Of a stretch of 64,000 nucleotides of DNA, positions 12,309 through 24,242 are shown piece by piece; within the stretch, counting starts at the first letter, position 1, and every line of letters starts with the position of its first letter. The position numbers and the translations under genes are program-made. Source of the DNA: Adineta vaga (lineage: Eukaryota > Rotifera); assembly GCA_021613535.1 (NCBI GenBank), contig CP075493.1, positions 1,178,001-1,242,000 of the forward strand, in the 5' to 3' direction. Below the pieces are notes generated by a model, which saw only the letters and a list, made by a program, of their open reading frames with translations, was not told the DNA's origin and did no database searches.

Positions 12309-13863
12309 GAGCTCTTTTTCTTCCATAGATGAAGTCTTAATTTTGTTCTATTTCATATGCAGAAAATAACCGTTAATAAACAAGAAAACGCTCGTTGAGA
12401 GTGACTCGCTTGACCCTCGACTGAAGAATTAACAAAAATGAATTTACTGATTATTTCTGCTGTGAAGCGTTTAGTTTTGACAACGAATTTTTTTATCTTC
12501 CTTACATTCCAAAACATCATGAATTCCTAAACTATCATTATTGTCATATGATATCATTTGGCTTTCTATTTGTGAATATTTGTTGATACTGCTATAATAT
12601 TCAAAAACGTTAACTTTGTGAATTTTATGGTTTGCACAACTGAGATTCTAAGACGGATTAGAGAAGTACAATAATCTTTATGCAACAAAATGTTAAAGAA
12701 ACAAGCAAACATCTGCATAGATTTCTAAGCACAGCCATCATCTCTATATCGTTGTTTGTGCAAGAAATCGAAAGTAGATCTTTCGAATGCTTTCGTGTGT
12801 TTTTCGCGCTGATTGGTGTAATAGGAGGAATTGCATGTAATCGATGCCACACCCATTTACTATCGTAAAGAATAATAGCTTTTGAGAACGAGGTATTGTG
12901 AAGTGCTACTTCCAGGTTTTAGGTCCGCGCAGTCAAATAACTATCAATAACTAACATCACGTACGCGTTAATCAATAAATTCCATTATGTCCAATTTGTC
13001 AGCAAGAACTATATTACTTTATAGATCGACTCATTCGAAAGCTTCTCGAGCATCAAGACTGTCACCTATTGCACTAATGATAGGTCTCTCAAATCAACGT
13101 CTAGTCGTTCGTCGGTCTCCTTCCGGTCGGCCACTCACGGCTAGCCCTTGAGATTCATGGCTTATTCTCTAATTTACCATCGGAAGAAAACCAGTTGGAA
13201 AGAGGAAACATTCTCTTGGACATCTGTGCATAGAATAGATTATACGGTGACTCTTCAAAGATCTTCTACCTAATGGCTATTTCCACAGTTCTACATCTAT
13301 GAAAAAGGATGAGTTAAGTTTGAAAATCAAACTTATTCTATTTTCCTGATGTATTCCGTATATATAAATTAACTGTATACAAGATTCATTCGAAAAAGAA
13401 ACCCTTCGTATTACATAAATTTGCGGATGTAAACACTATACTTTCGAATCCATAGTAAGATAAAGTGTACCCGTAACGAACCCAAAAAGGAACACCGACT
13501 GTCACATGAAAGGAAATGCAGCACAGAAATGATGTATGTTCAAAGTTTCTATGAAGACTGAATGGTATCCTCTCTGGTATGACAGTTTTAGAAGAAACGC
13601 TACACCCTAGTATAAAACTGAAGGATAAATTGCAATCTACCGAAATCAATCTGCGAATAATTCATTTTATCAACTAATGATCTTTAATTTCTCAGCGGCC
13701 CACCTACCCACCCACATCCATCGTCCCTCTACTATCGCTTTTCGATGTTTGCGACAATTTTACTGAAAATGTTTCTTTGACCTTTCACCCGCGACAGAAA
13801 TACAGACAAACGAATTTCAGCTTTTCAGCTCCCCTTTTATTTTACAAAAAAAGCGTTTTAGCA
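12309..13863. other. Intergenic stretch, no gene seen
   Basis: Open frames of 60-90 codons occur (for example minus 13386-13649), but none shows a motif or exon chain. Base composition is slightly less AT-rich near 13030-13160, without a recognisable element. Confidence 0.55.
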
Positions 13864-14462
13864 TATTGATGATCAATAGATAAAGTAAAGAAACATATAG
13901 AAACAAATAAATACAAAAGAAATGTTGTATTTAGAATAAAATAGCCATCTTTTTTTATATCATCATCTTTTATATTTGATAAAATTATGTCATTAATAAA
14001 TGTTTGAAATTGTTCCGAATAAATTGATAAATATTTGTTATACGTGTCTTTGGTAAAAAATATTTCATTATTTTTTTTTCTTTTCTTGAGTTACTAATTC
14101 CGATATGAACACCGGCTAATCGACCATGACAATCAATAATAATCGAGTCACTAGAGCCACACAACGTGCTGCAATTGTGTAATGAATATTGATTATTATT
14201 GGGGCATGACTCTTTGATTAGATTTCTAATAGAAACTGACTTCTAATTAACAATGTGACGTTTATTGAGTTTATCAATTGTTAAATTTTGAAAATCTTTT
14301 AAATATTTGTATGGTGCTAAATCATTTTTTACGTAATTCCCCATTGTACCCGATAAGATTTGTATTCGAATTTAACGGAATAACATTTGATTCCAATAAA
14401 ACTAAATTAATTTTTGGAGTGAAATATTGATCTATTGTCATATATGTAATAGTCGAAGGTTG
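13864..14462 (-). pseudogene. Broken trypsin-like serine protease gene
   Basis: Read on the minus strand, fragments of a chymotrypsin-fold protease appear in order: a strand block INLVLLESN followed by LIGYNGELR, a frameshift around 14335-14345, the block LAPYKYLKDFQNLTIDKLNK, an in-frame TAG near 14245, and then the segment around the catalytic serine, NCSTLCGSSDSIIIDCHGRL followed by AGVHIG. Members of this fold normally read GxSGS at the nucleophile; here an Asp stands in place of the Gly after the Ser. The catalytic His region was not found. Frameshift, nonsense codon and missing N-terminus make it a pseudogene. The family assignment is by motif only. Confidence 0.6.
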
Positions 14463-15306
14463 AATTCAAATATTCAAGTATTCAGTTACTCAACGAGTGG
14501 TGTGACACATCCTGGAGATCGGGGATGCACCCTCATCTCTCTCATAAGACGAGCTGGTCTCCGGTGGCATCATACAATGGTGTATTGTATTTCACTCTGA
14601 ATTTAGAGGAAAAAAGATATTTTATTTCTAACTGAAAATGAGGAACTAAGAGGACTAACGACAATGCGAAACTTATAAAATGACTTCGTTGTCATTTTGT
14701 GACGATCGGCAGTGTGTATAGGCCCACTCTTCATAATCAGAGTCTAAACAACTATTTTCATCGAAGAAAAAATGATTCAATACGAATGAGAATGAAATTT
14801 CTTGGACGAAGAAATTAGAATATATATGAATTATGAAAGTTTGTTTTCTAGTAACGTCTTCAGATTTATCAATGAAGTTGTTATATTCTGTTGATTATTA
14901 TGAGTTTTGTTGGTTCTCTTAGCCCCTTAGTTCCTGTAGTTGTCTGTACGTTCAAATAATTGCAAGAGTGATGATGGTAGTATCTGATTGAGGGTGAATT
15001 TATTGGTTTTATTCAAACGACTATTCTTAGGATATTCATTGTGAAAGATGTTGATTTGTTAGTTACCTTAATTTTCGCTCTAAATATATGTGCGAGGGTC
15101 GATTTGTTCCCTAAATTCTATTTGAAGTATAAAAGACCATAGACTCAATTGAATGGGATAATATATCATATGTTCGAAACGTTATTTTTCAAGCAAAATC
15201 TTTCGAATCTTTCTCCATCAAGAAAAACTTAATTTGAATAAAACAAACTTGGAAAAATGAACAAACAACGTGATATTTTTTCACTTTTCGTGCATATCAT
15301 TCTATA
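14463..15306. other. Intergenic stretch, no gene seen
   Basis: No coding or repeat signature was recognised between the protease remnant and the pogo-type MITE. Confidence 0.5.
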
Positions 15307-15447
15307 CAGTAGAACCTCTTATAGTGGACACCTCCATATAGTGGAAACATTGAGGTCCGACGGACCGCTTTTTGCTGGAATTGAACCTCTACATAGTGGA
15401 CACTTTTGAATCGTCCCAAGAGTGTCCACTATAGAGAGGTTTTGCTG
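15307..15447. mobile_element. Short pogo/Tigger-type MITE
   Basis: The 141-base element starts CAGTAGAACCTCTTATAGTG and ends with the imperfect reverse complement (TCCACTATAGAGAGGTTTTG followed by CTG), flanked by TA on both sides (15305-15306 and 15448-15449). CAGT-type termini plus a TA duplication fit pogo/Tigger elements of the Tc1/mariner superfamily. No coding capacity. Confidence 0.88.
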
Positions 15448-15482
15448 TAAACGTTTTTCATATTGTTAATATTTTTGTAAAA

Positions 15483-15597
15483 ACATAACTAAGCCTAAAA
15501 TATTTATTCCAATATCAATTAGAACAACAAATAAACGAATATAAATTAACAATTGCATATGTCGACATGGATATGTATTTATATATCTTTAAGATTG
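15483..15597 (-). pseudogene. Fragment of a diacylglycerol lipase gene
   Basis: The minus-strand translation YPCRHMQLLIYIRL...LIDIGINILGLVMFL matches the fourth-helix region of the intact lipase at 21866-23862 (YPRRHMPLLIYIRL...LIDIGINVFGLIIFL), and the DNA is similar too. Only about 38 codons remain; a stop follows and homology ends a few tens of bases before the pogo-type MITE. It is a genomic duplicate scrap, not a retrocopy of a whole gene, because it covers only the inside of one exon. Confidence 0.8.
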
Positions 15598-15855
15598 TGA
15601 TCACATATCATCATTATCAGGACTCCGTATGAATGCTCCAGCTGATTATAGACAAACAATTGTCCCATATAATTTGCTAAATCTTATCTAAATCGACGAA
15701 TAATCATAAAGATAAGAAGGAAAGAAATGAGATATTTTTAAAAAAAAGTAAAACGAGGAAAAGGAGCAGCTACAACCTATAACAAAAAGTTCAATGTCTT
15801 TAAAGCCATTCATTGTGTTGATGTTTTAGGCAGATTCTGATTGTAAATCACCAAT

Positions 15856-16927
15856 TTACGGATTAACACCAGCTTGAGCATTTGGTTGTATTGCTTCAAT
15901 ATATGTTTCAAGGTTGTCTATGACTTTAATTGATTGTTGTATAAAATCATCAATATTGATCATATTAATTGTTTTATACGATGAAGAACAAGCACTTGAC
16001 GAATATGTGATGTTACTAATAATATTAAAAAAAATTTCAACTATAACTAAAAAAACATATCTACGGTTCTTCCAATATATATTTGTCAACCGCAAATTGT
16101 CCCAGAAACTGCTGTTCATTAACCTAAAATTTTAAATACATAAATTAATTATTGATTAAGTAATTTTTTTCTTTGCCCCCATATTGATGGGATACAAATA
16201 TTCATATTTCATATTATCATCAACTGATGTTCCATTATTAGATATTTAAGATTCAGGTGCAATTTCATGGTCAGCTTGAATCAGCACACCATTTTTTGTA
16301 TACGTAACATAAATCGAACGCGCATCATGTTTCATGAGATATAAAATCTCACCAGGAACCTATTCAAAAAGGAATCAAAATATTTCTCTTAAAATAAAGA
16401 AACTTACTTGTTCCATTTTATTGATGACTTTAAATCCACGTTCGATCATCAAGGCATGAAACAAGACGATTAATTTATCACTCTTGTACGTTAGGTGTGG
16501 CTCATACAGTTTTAAAATCATATTGATTAAAGGATACTTCCCAGGACAATCATTCCGGTTGTCGGAAACGGCGCCTTAAACGACCACAAACGATTAGAAA
16601 ACAGCAATTTACTGCCTTGGTTTTGACCTTATTTCTATACATTTCTGGGTTAACCGATTACGGTGGCGTATTAGTGCCAGTTTTCGCCTTTTTTCCATCG
16701 TTTAAGGCAGTTTACGACGTCGTTTTCTTAGACCTGAGATATTTAGAAAAAGTAAACAACATCTTTTTTTTGAAAGTAAAGAAACTTACTTCTCCAATTT
16801 TATGCACAATCTTGAAACCTTTTTCGACCATAAGACAATGAAACAATACAATTAATCTATCACTTTTGCAAGTAAAATATGGTTCGTATAGTTTTAAAAT
16901 CAAATTCATTAAAGGATACTTATCCAT
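15856..16927 (-). pseudogene. Degenerate gene with a tandemly duplicated exon, possibly PI31-like
   Basis: Two versions of one exon lie on the minus strand, 16788-16927 and 16403-16536, encoding KYPLMNLILKLYEP...DRLIVLFHCLMVEKGFK and KYPLINMILKLYEP...DKLIVLFHALMIERGFK; each ends at a GTAAGTTTC splice donor. The second joins an exon reading VPGEILYLMKHDARSIYVTY with an in-frame stop near 16245. A further open frame of 87 codons follows (16119-15856). The order of a leucine-rich helix and a basic strand region recalls the FP domain of the proteasome regulator PI31/FBXO7, but this is a weak resemblance. A CAGG-ended repeat interrupts the start of the second exon copy. The in-frame stop and insertion argue for a dead gene. 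Confidence 0.4.
16537..16734 (+). mobile_element. CAGG-ended nonautonomous repeat, copy A
   Basis: The element begins CAGGACAATCATTCCGGTTG and ends TCGTTTTCTTAGACCTG. It aligns over its whole length, in opposite orientation, with 54225-54480, apart from an internal deletion of about 60 bases. The ends form imperfect inverted repeats that share CCTTAAACGA. No target duplication is clear and no protein is encoded, so the superfamily is unknown. Confidence 0.8.
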
Positions 16928-16934
16928 TTGATAA

Positions 16935-19708
16935 TATAGTTATAATTAAGCTAATGATTAACTATCAAATTTCTAAAAATAATAAACAAGAAACAATTTT
17001 TTGCGTTCATCATTCAATCAATTTAAATTAAAACAAACAATTCCATATTATGCGTAATTTAATAGAAATATATTCACTCATACCCAGGCAGACAGAAATT
17101 TGAAAAACGCGTGTAAACGTTCAATCGGGAACCTCGACTGTGAGCTAAACACGAAAACTAATAAAACGCCAAAAACGTCGTTTTTAACGTGTATTTGACA
17201 CTTTCGGAACGTTAAAACGCTACAAATCAGACGTTTTCATATAATAATCTTCAACATGTTAATCTTGGTGAATGATAAGCACCAATATTGGTATTTGATT
17301 GAGTTGGTTTTGTTCGTTGAGAAAAAGAATAAAGAACCGGAGATGATGATTGTTTATGAACAATTATTGTAGTTGAATGATGAAGTAAGAAACATTGTAC
17401 GATTATTATCTAATGTAGATAATATGATTTTACACAAATAAATAAAGATCTTGATGTTAAAAGAGTATATTTCGTCAAAAATAAAGATTTTATCTATCAT
17501 GATGCATTTTTTACCATAAGAATTTTTCTGATTGATATTCCCGATGAAGTATATGCACATAGAAAAAATTTAGATGATAGTTTTACTTGTTGAATGTAAA
17601 ATCTGTTCATTATTTGCTATTGTTGATGAAGAATAAGTTGAAGTAATATGAATTGCAGTTGAATATTTTGTTACTGTTGTTGTTAATAAGGAAGTTGATC
17701 GAATAATTGAAAGAATATTGTATTATTATTCATACTTGCTAATGTTTCTAATTCAGCAAGTCATCTTAATGAATATAAGCATAGAATTGATTTTGACTAA
17801 AATGAAAAATCGAAAAAAATCATTGGATACATGTAATTGACATATTTTACTTCTTCTAATAATTAGAATCAATTTTTCTTCCTCACTAAAATCAATTGTT
17901 AACTGACTTTTCACTTATCCACTTGATGTATTTGATTGTTGATTTGATGATTTTATTTCATCATTAGATATTTTAGTTGTTAATCATGATGGAATAGGCT
18001 GTAATTGAAAACGAGTATAAAATGAAAGAGAAATCATGATTTAATTCTATATGGAGACATCTATAGATTAAGTGTTATAAGAAATAAATGAATCTCAACA
18101 ACTGAATAATGACGTCATTCACTATCTGCTTTTTTTCTAATTCTGAATTCTATTCTGAATAGATTATGAAGAATTCGTTTTCGTCTATCTATATAGCCTA
18201 TTATTGAATTCTATTCAAATTTGTTTATTGGACGATAGAATCAAATCACTGCCTTTATGAACAAGTACATTGACATAACGATATGATATGTAAATATCTT
18301 TATAAAAACCATTTCTAATTTAATTTTACAAAAAAAAATCAAAGATTATCTCATTCGTGCAAAATCATGCTTTGTAATTATCAAGCTCATATGATAACAA
18401 TATTTCGTAGTTTGTAACTAAAAAGTATTTCAATTTTGAGAATCTTGATTGAAGTTAAATAAAGCACTGAACATTGAGAAAATTCGAAAGATAAATTGGT
18501 ATTAACTATGTATGGGTATAGTCTTTCTGTCGTAGCTCGGGAAATCTATGTGATCAATATATGTAAACATTTTTATAATGCAATAACTGCGTTAAGTGGA
18601 CAATTTGAAAGAATATCCTAGACGTTCATTGTGAGAGGAACTTTATTGTATATTCAAATCCATCATTTTTCGTTCGATTGTATACATTCTTAATCTTTTC
18701 TTGGTTATGTTGTACTATATTGAAAGAAAACATATGGCCTGACGATTGTTATTATTCTTTTATATCCCAGATGTATTTCTAAAAGATAATCAGACAAAAA
18801 CTTTTATAATGAAGTTTTAGATAAAACGGAATGAACATCCATCAATGTAAGTGGCGACTTTTTGCTAAATATAAGTAAAAAATGAATCTGTATTATCGAA
18901 GATCATAATCGTGAATAAAATATTAAATATCTCAAATAATAAACTATTGAAAATCCTAGACTAGATTTCTCTATATGTTGCGATCTAACTGTTGCAATGT
19001 AAAAAGATACTAGCTATTTTGTACTTTAATTTTCATAAACTGTCGAAATCGAATAATAAATTACATTAACTTATTAGATACAAATTGACAACAAATATTT
19101 CATATCATTCCATAAATTCTACTGACTTTTCAAAAAATCAAACCGAAGTATTGCAACAATGATTTTCCGTCATTAATTTAGTAACAGGAAATAACACAAT
19201 GAATGAAAACAAGAACTAAATAAGTAATAACTATTATAATCATTTATTCAAAATCGAAATACTGTCATTTTCTGTGAATAATATTATGTTAAGCAATATG
19301 TATCTAGAATTATATCATTTGAGAAAAGATGTTCAAGATACATGTGAAACAGTAATAAAAGTTATTTCACTAAATATCTCCTATCAAATCATATATCCTG
19401 ATTAGCTAAATCCATAGTGCACCTATAGGAAGTTGACCTTTACCAATGTTTTCTTAGACAAAAAAAACTACGTAATATCATTGCATCGATGTTCATCATC
19501 TTAGATATTTTAAACAATAATAACAGAGAATAAATGAATTCGTCTAATGTTTTCTTTCATTATTCCAATGATTTGATCTTTGTTCATATGGACTGAAAAA
19601 GAATCATTCTATTTCTCACTGATGATCACTGACGAATGACATCGGTAAAAAAAAACGAATAAAGTGACCACGTATATAAATTCACATGTCTCAAACAAAA
19701 TAATAGAA
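16935..19708. other. Long AT-rich region with no supportable gene
   Basis: Short minus-strand coding-like scraps occur around 17300-18000 (runs of Asn, Ser and Thr codons interrupted by many stops), which may be old exon debris. No start, splice chain or motif could be assembled. The rest is plain AT-rich sequence. Confidence 0.5.
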
Positions 19709-21421
19709 ATGCGTTTCAATATGGAAAAAAAATCAATGAAATTAGATAATTTACCAGATGAAATTCTTCTATTTATTTTGAAAAAATTACATCATGTCGA
19801 AGTACTTTACTCTTTAATCGGAGTTAATAAACGATTATCTCAAATTGCGTATGATTCAATATTTACAAGTCATTTACAATTATATTCTTGGAATCAATCT
19901 GTCCGCTCATTACCTGATGCAATGCTTGATCAATTTCAATCACAAATTTTACCTGAAATTGGTCATAAAATAAAATGGCTTAGTCTCGAAGCAACAACTA
20001 TGGATCGTATACTCGTTAGAAACTATCCTAACTTAAATGGACTCGGCTTATATGGTATTGATTTCAACAACGCTGTATCTTTATTAACTGGTAAGATATT
20101 TCAATTTATAGTATTTGAAGAGAAAATAAAAATATTGTTTTATAATATAATTAAACAATCTGTAAAATCTTTTGTTTTTATTTAGATGATATTGTATTTT
20201 CTCATATAAATAAAAGTCAAATAACATCATTAATTATTGAGATGGACAAAAATAAGAATCATCTTGAAACAAAAAATGTGAATCAAATCATATTTTCAAA
20301 TATTTTTACAATGTTCAACAATTTAAAATATTTAAATTTCGGTTCAATGATGATGTGGGATAAACAATTTTCATTTGACATGTTATCTTCAACTGTTATG
20401 TCTTCAAATCTCTTAGAATTACATATATATGTGCATCATTTTACTGATTTACTTTATTTACTTGATGGACGTTTCAATCAATTACATACATTGGATGTAA
20501 AGGTCTATGGCATTAGATGCAGTTAGTCAGTAGTTCACAATGAGGTAAATCATGTTTAATTAATAATATTATATATAGAAATATTTTCTTTAGGAAAAAC
20601 TAAATAATTTAAAATGTTTTTCATTATGTTCTGATAAGCGTGTACTATGTTATGAAAGTTTAGTTGTACCATTTTTACAACGAATGTTAAATCTAGAAAA
20701 ACTTCATTTAGATTTAAGGATTGAATGCTTCAAAGGTTTTCTTAATGGACATGATTTTAAAGAAAAAATTATTAATTATATGCCAAGATTAAATGAATTT
20801 ACATTTAATATTCGTTTATATAGTCAGATATCTAATCAACACACTTTACTTTCCAATGAAGATATTCAAAATACATTTAAAGATTTTAAATTTAATCCAA
20901 TTATATCTTGTGTTGATTTTTTTGAACAAAACGAAGGTTATTGCCATATTTATTCATATCCTTATAGATTAGATTATTACGACAAGATTTCAAATAATTT
21001 TCCAGGTGGATTATTTAAATATGTTTATACGGTTTCATTATATGATGAATATCCATTTGAATATGAATTTTTTCTTAAAATTGCTCAATCATTTCCATTT
21101 ATGAAAAAATTAAGTATAGATAATAGAAAAGCACAGAAGAATAAATTCAACAACGACAACCAAGATCTGTCTATTAAATATACTCATCTTGTTGAATTGG
21201 ATCTTTTACAAGCCCATGATGATTATATTAGACTATTTCTATTTGATCCGAATGTATCTTTGCCGATTAATGTTCATCTTTCTGTCGATTATGACGCAAT
21301 CAAACGGGTAACTGAAAATTTCACACGAATGAATTGTAAAAAATTTCAATCTTTATATATTGACGCAAAAGAAATTACGCAATATATTAGAGGCTATTTT
21401 TCTCAAACAACTATTTTCTGA
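19709..21421 (+). CDS. F-box protein with leucine-rich C-terminal region, copy 2
   Basis: Exons 19709-20090, 20186-20502 and 20594-21421 give 508 residues with closed phases. The F-box (DNLPDEILLFILKKLHHVEV) lies near the N-terminus; about 450 residues of irregular leucine-rich sequence follow, with the family block LLDGRFNQLHTLDVK. By family it is an SCF ubiquitin-ligase adaptor with the C-terminal part binding substrate. The ATG at 19709 or 19721 is the likely start; upstream in-frame sequence has no ATG. Exon 2 is uncertain: the donor homologous to that of copy 1, at 20545, would include a TAG at 20524-20526, so either the weaker donor at 20503 (AAG then GTCTAT) is used or the gene is truncated. 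The long open third exon argues for function. Paralogues: 2702-4192 and 55711-56444, both broken. Confidence 0.75.
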
Positions 21422-21865
21422 TTATTTTTTTAATCATTGTGTTAAAATATATAGGAAACAATAAAAGTAACATGTTCTGAATTTATTGTATCACTACGAA
21501 AGACTAATATCAGTAAAAAGATATTTTCAATATGACTATCATTTGAATGCATGGCAGCGATTATATCGTTGCTTTGAAAATGAATCAAGAAATATGGTCT
21601 TCAATTAGCAACATTAGAATTACTATCATCTCTTTCATTTACTGTATTTTATACTCTTATTTCATCATTTCACTGTAATTAGTTTCTGATGCAACGAAGA
21701 AATTATCATCTGATTCAAGGTGTATTAATGACAATCCCTCTAGACGTTGTTTACAATGTATTTTATCATGATTTGTTTTTCACTGATGAATAATAATAAA
21801 AATCACATCGAATAAACAGTTTTTAACAGTAGAAAAATATTATTTATTTATGTTTAAAGTAATAT
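21422..21865. other. Spacer between convergent genes
   Basis: The F-box gene and the diacylglycerol lipase gene end towards each other here. Only AT-rich 3' flanking sequence is visible. Confidence 0.6.
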
Positions 21866-23862
21866 CTAAATCGACGATGAATATTCGATAACATCAGCTA
21901 ATGCTGTACTATATGATGCTGGAAAATGATCAAACCACATTCTTGGATGAACAATCAAATGATCAAATTGATTATAATTACTTATACAAGCACGATAAGA
22001 AGCTTTTCGTGTAAATAATCCAACACGATCAGTTGAATATAAATGAATTATTGTTCCAGGTAAAACTAACTGAACACGTTCAATTGAATGATCTGTTGAA
22101 ACAATTTGTGATATTGTTGAATTAATATTTGTTCGATCTGATTCATTACTGATTGAATGAAATACTTGTCGACGTTTTGTTAATGTTCGAACAAATGTTG
22201 TTGTTAAAATACGAAATTTATTTAGATTACATTGATTTAATGCAAATAATATTCGATCACGTAATTGTTCTAATGATTGAAGTGATGCACGTGCAATCAT
22301 ATCAACATCAACAACATATGAATAAATAAAATGACGAGTTGATAAAACTAAATTTTCAGATAAAACAGAACCAGGCATTGCAATACCATAACATTTCAAA
22401 TGTGGATATGTGGATTTGAGTAATATTGAAAGAATACATGCAATACCAGCACCAAGTGAATATCCACATAAAACTAATGAATAGTCAGGATATTTAACAA
22501 AGATATCAATTAAACGTTGTAATATATCATCACGAATGTATTTTGCTGCTGAATGCATACCACTATGACAATATCCATTACCAAATAATTCAGTCTCAAG
22601 AATATCTTCAACAGCATCGATATCAGTCAAAACATCAGTTGCACTTAATGTTCCACGAATCGATATAATGATCGTTTTTTTCTCATTATCAGCAGCAATA
22701 TAAAATGGAGCTAATAAAACAATATGAAGAATTATATTCAGTTGAATGAAGATTTCTTACCTCGACCAAAAGCACCAAAAAAATTTGCATATAAAATTAC
22801 AGGTTTTTGTTCTCGTAATAAATATTGTAATGTTCGATATTGTCCACCACATGGATCATACAAACTATCTTCATTTTGACAACAAGGTATTCCACAACAG
22901 CAACAACAAAAGCCAATCGTTCGAAATCGCATAGCAAAAAGAATTCGTGGTAGAAACGTCCATCGATAATGATATGCTAATGAAAACCTATAATAACACA
23001 AATTCAAAAAATTGAAGTTAAAAATCTTGCATTTCTAACCATCCAAATGCTGATTGTGCATAGGAATTATAATAAAGACCATCTTTAATCAATTGTAAAG
23101 GAACATTTTCATAAATATCAATTGAACGTTCTTCATAGAAATCTTCGTGTTGTAAAAGAACAAGACCAGCAGCAAGATCACTTGTAACCAGATCAAATCT
23201 TTCATCATCAAATAAATATTGTAAGGTTTTAGTAATATTTTCAATATTTGATGATTGTCCACCTAGAATCAAACTATATAACAACAAAAATAGACGATAT
23301 TTCTCTTCTTACCATAACTTCTTCCACAACAAAATAAAAATTTAATTCTCATTTCCCATTTTTTCTCTGCACTAACAATACCAGTTAAATCCAGAGTAAA
23401 TGCCAAAATTATAAACAAAGACATGGCTAAGATACTACTCAAACAAACTGAAACAATCATTATTCCACGTAAAAGATTATCACATTGTTGAAATTCTCGT
23501 AAAAATATAATTAAACCAAATACATTAATTCCAATATCAATTAAAACAAGAATTAAACGAATGTAAATCAACAAGGGCATATGTCGACGTGGATAAGCAT
23601 TATTTATAGGTGTGCCTTTTAAACTAATAACAAAAATAATCAAAGAAAGAATGATTATTAAACCATAAAGAATACAAAGTAGATAAAAATAAACCAAAGA
23701 AAATAAGAATGGACATTGCCATTGAGAAGATTGATCTTCAAATTGTAAAATTGTAAATAAAATTAATAATGGAAATCGAAGAATAAGATCAATTAATGAT
23801 GGAATAGTTAAATCATCGGATGAAAAATTAAAACGACGATTGAATAAACGAATGGCAGGCAT
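21866..23862 (-). CDS. DAGLB: sn1-specific diacylglycerol lipase (DAGL alpha/beta family)
   Basis: Four exons (23862-23313, 23262-23040, 22987-22761, 22710-21866) give exactly 614 residues, close to vertebrate DAGL beta and far shorter than DAGL alpha. The N-terminus holds four hydrophobic helices, as in this family. A Cys-rich patch (GFCCCCCGIPCC) precedes the alpha/beta-hydrolase domain, which opens with TIIISIRGTLSATDVLTDID. The nucleophile elbow is GYSLGAG, followed by the VVDVDMIARAS block containing the expected acidic residue, and a C-terminal HPRMWFDHFP block with the expected His. The enzyme hydrolyses diacylglycerol to 2-arachidonoylglycerol-type monoacylglycerols at the plasma membrane. 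The ATG at 23862 is the first in frame and begins MPAIRLFNRRF. A fragment of a relative lies at 15483-15597. Confidence 0.95.
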
Positions 23863-24242
23863 GTTTTATTAAATAATAAAAAGTATGTTTTGTATTTCTC
23901 TTGCATCACATTCATTGATGTATAGTTCGAGAGGAAAAGGGCACAATAGTATAACAAGCTGTTGCAGTTAATAATATACAAAAAACAACTCGCAAATGAC
24001 AATGTTTTCATCGCATCATTGCCAGTGATATTCAGTAGAATTCTCTCATCAATAAAAAAAATAATAAAAACTTTATTTCATATCTTCTGTAATGATGAAA
24101 TTTATCGTTTTGAATGAAAAATTTTTTGTTGTATTTTATTGAATATTCTGAATAGAAGAATCAATGATGAAAATTAGATAGTTTATTTCCGAATCTTGAG
24201 ATTAAAATTTTAGTATAATACAACTATGTATTGATTAATTAA

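Noticed and set aside
15914-16135. Plus-strand open frames overlapping the duplicated-exon pseudogene
   Set aside because: Coding-like features (splice donors, repeated exon) are on the minus strand only.
19664-19708. GTG start 15 codons upstream for the second F-box protein
   Set aside because: Animal genes start at ATG; the ATG codons at 19709 and 19721 fit the N-terminus of copy 1.
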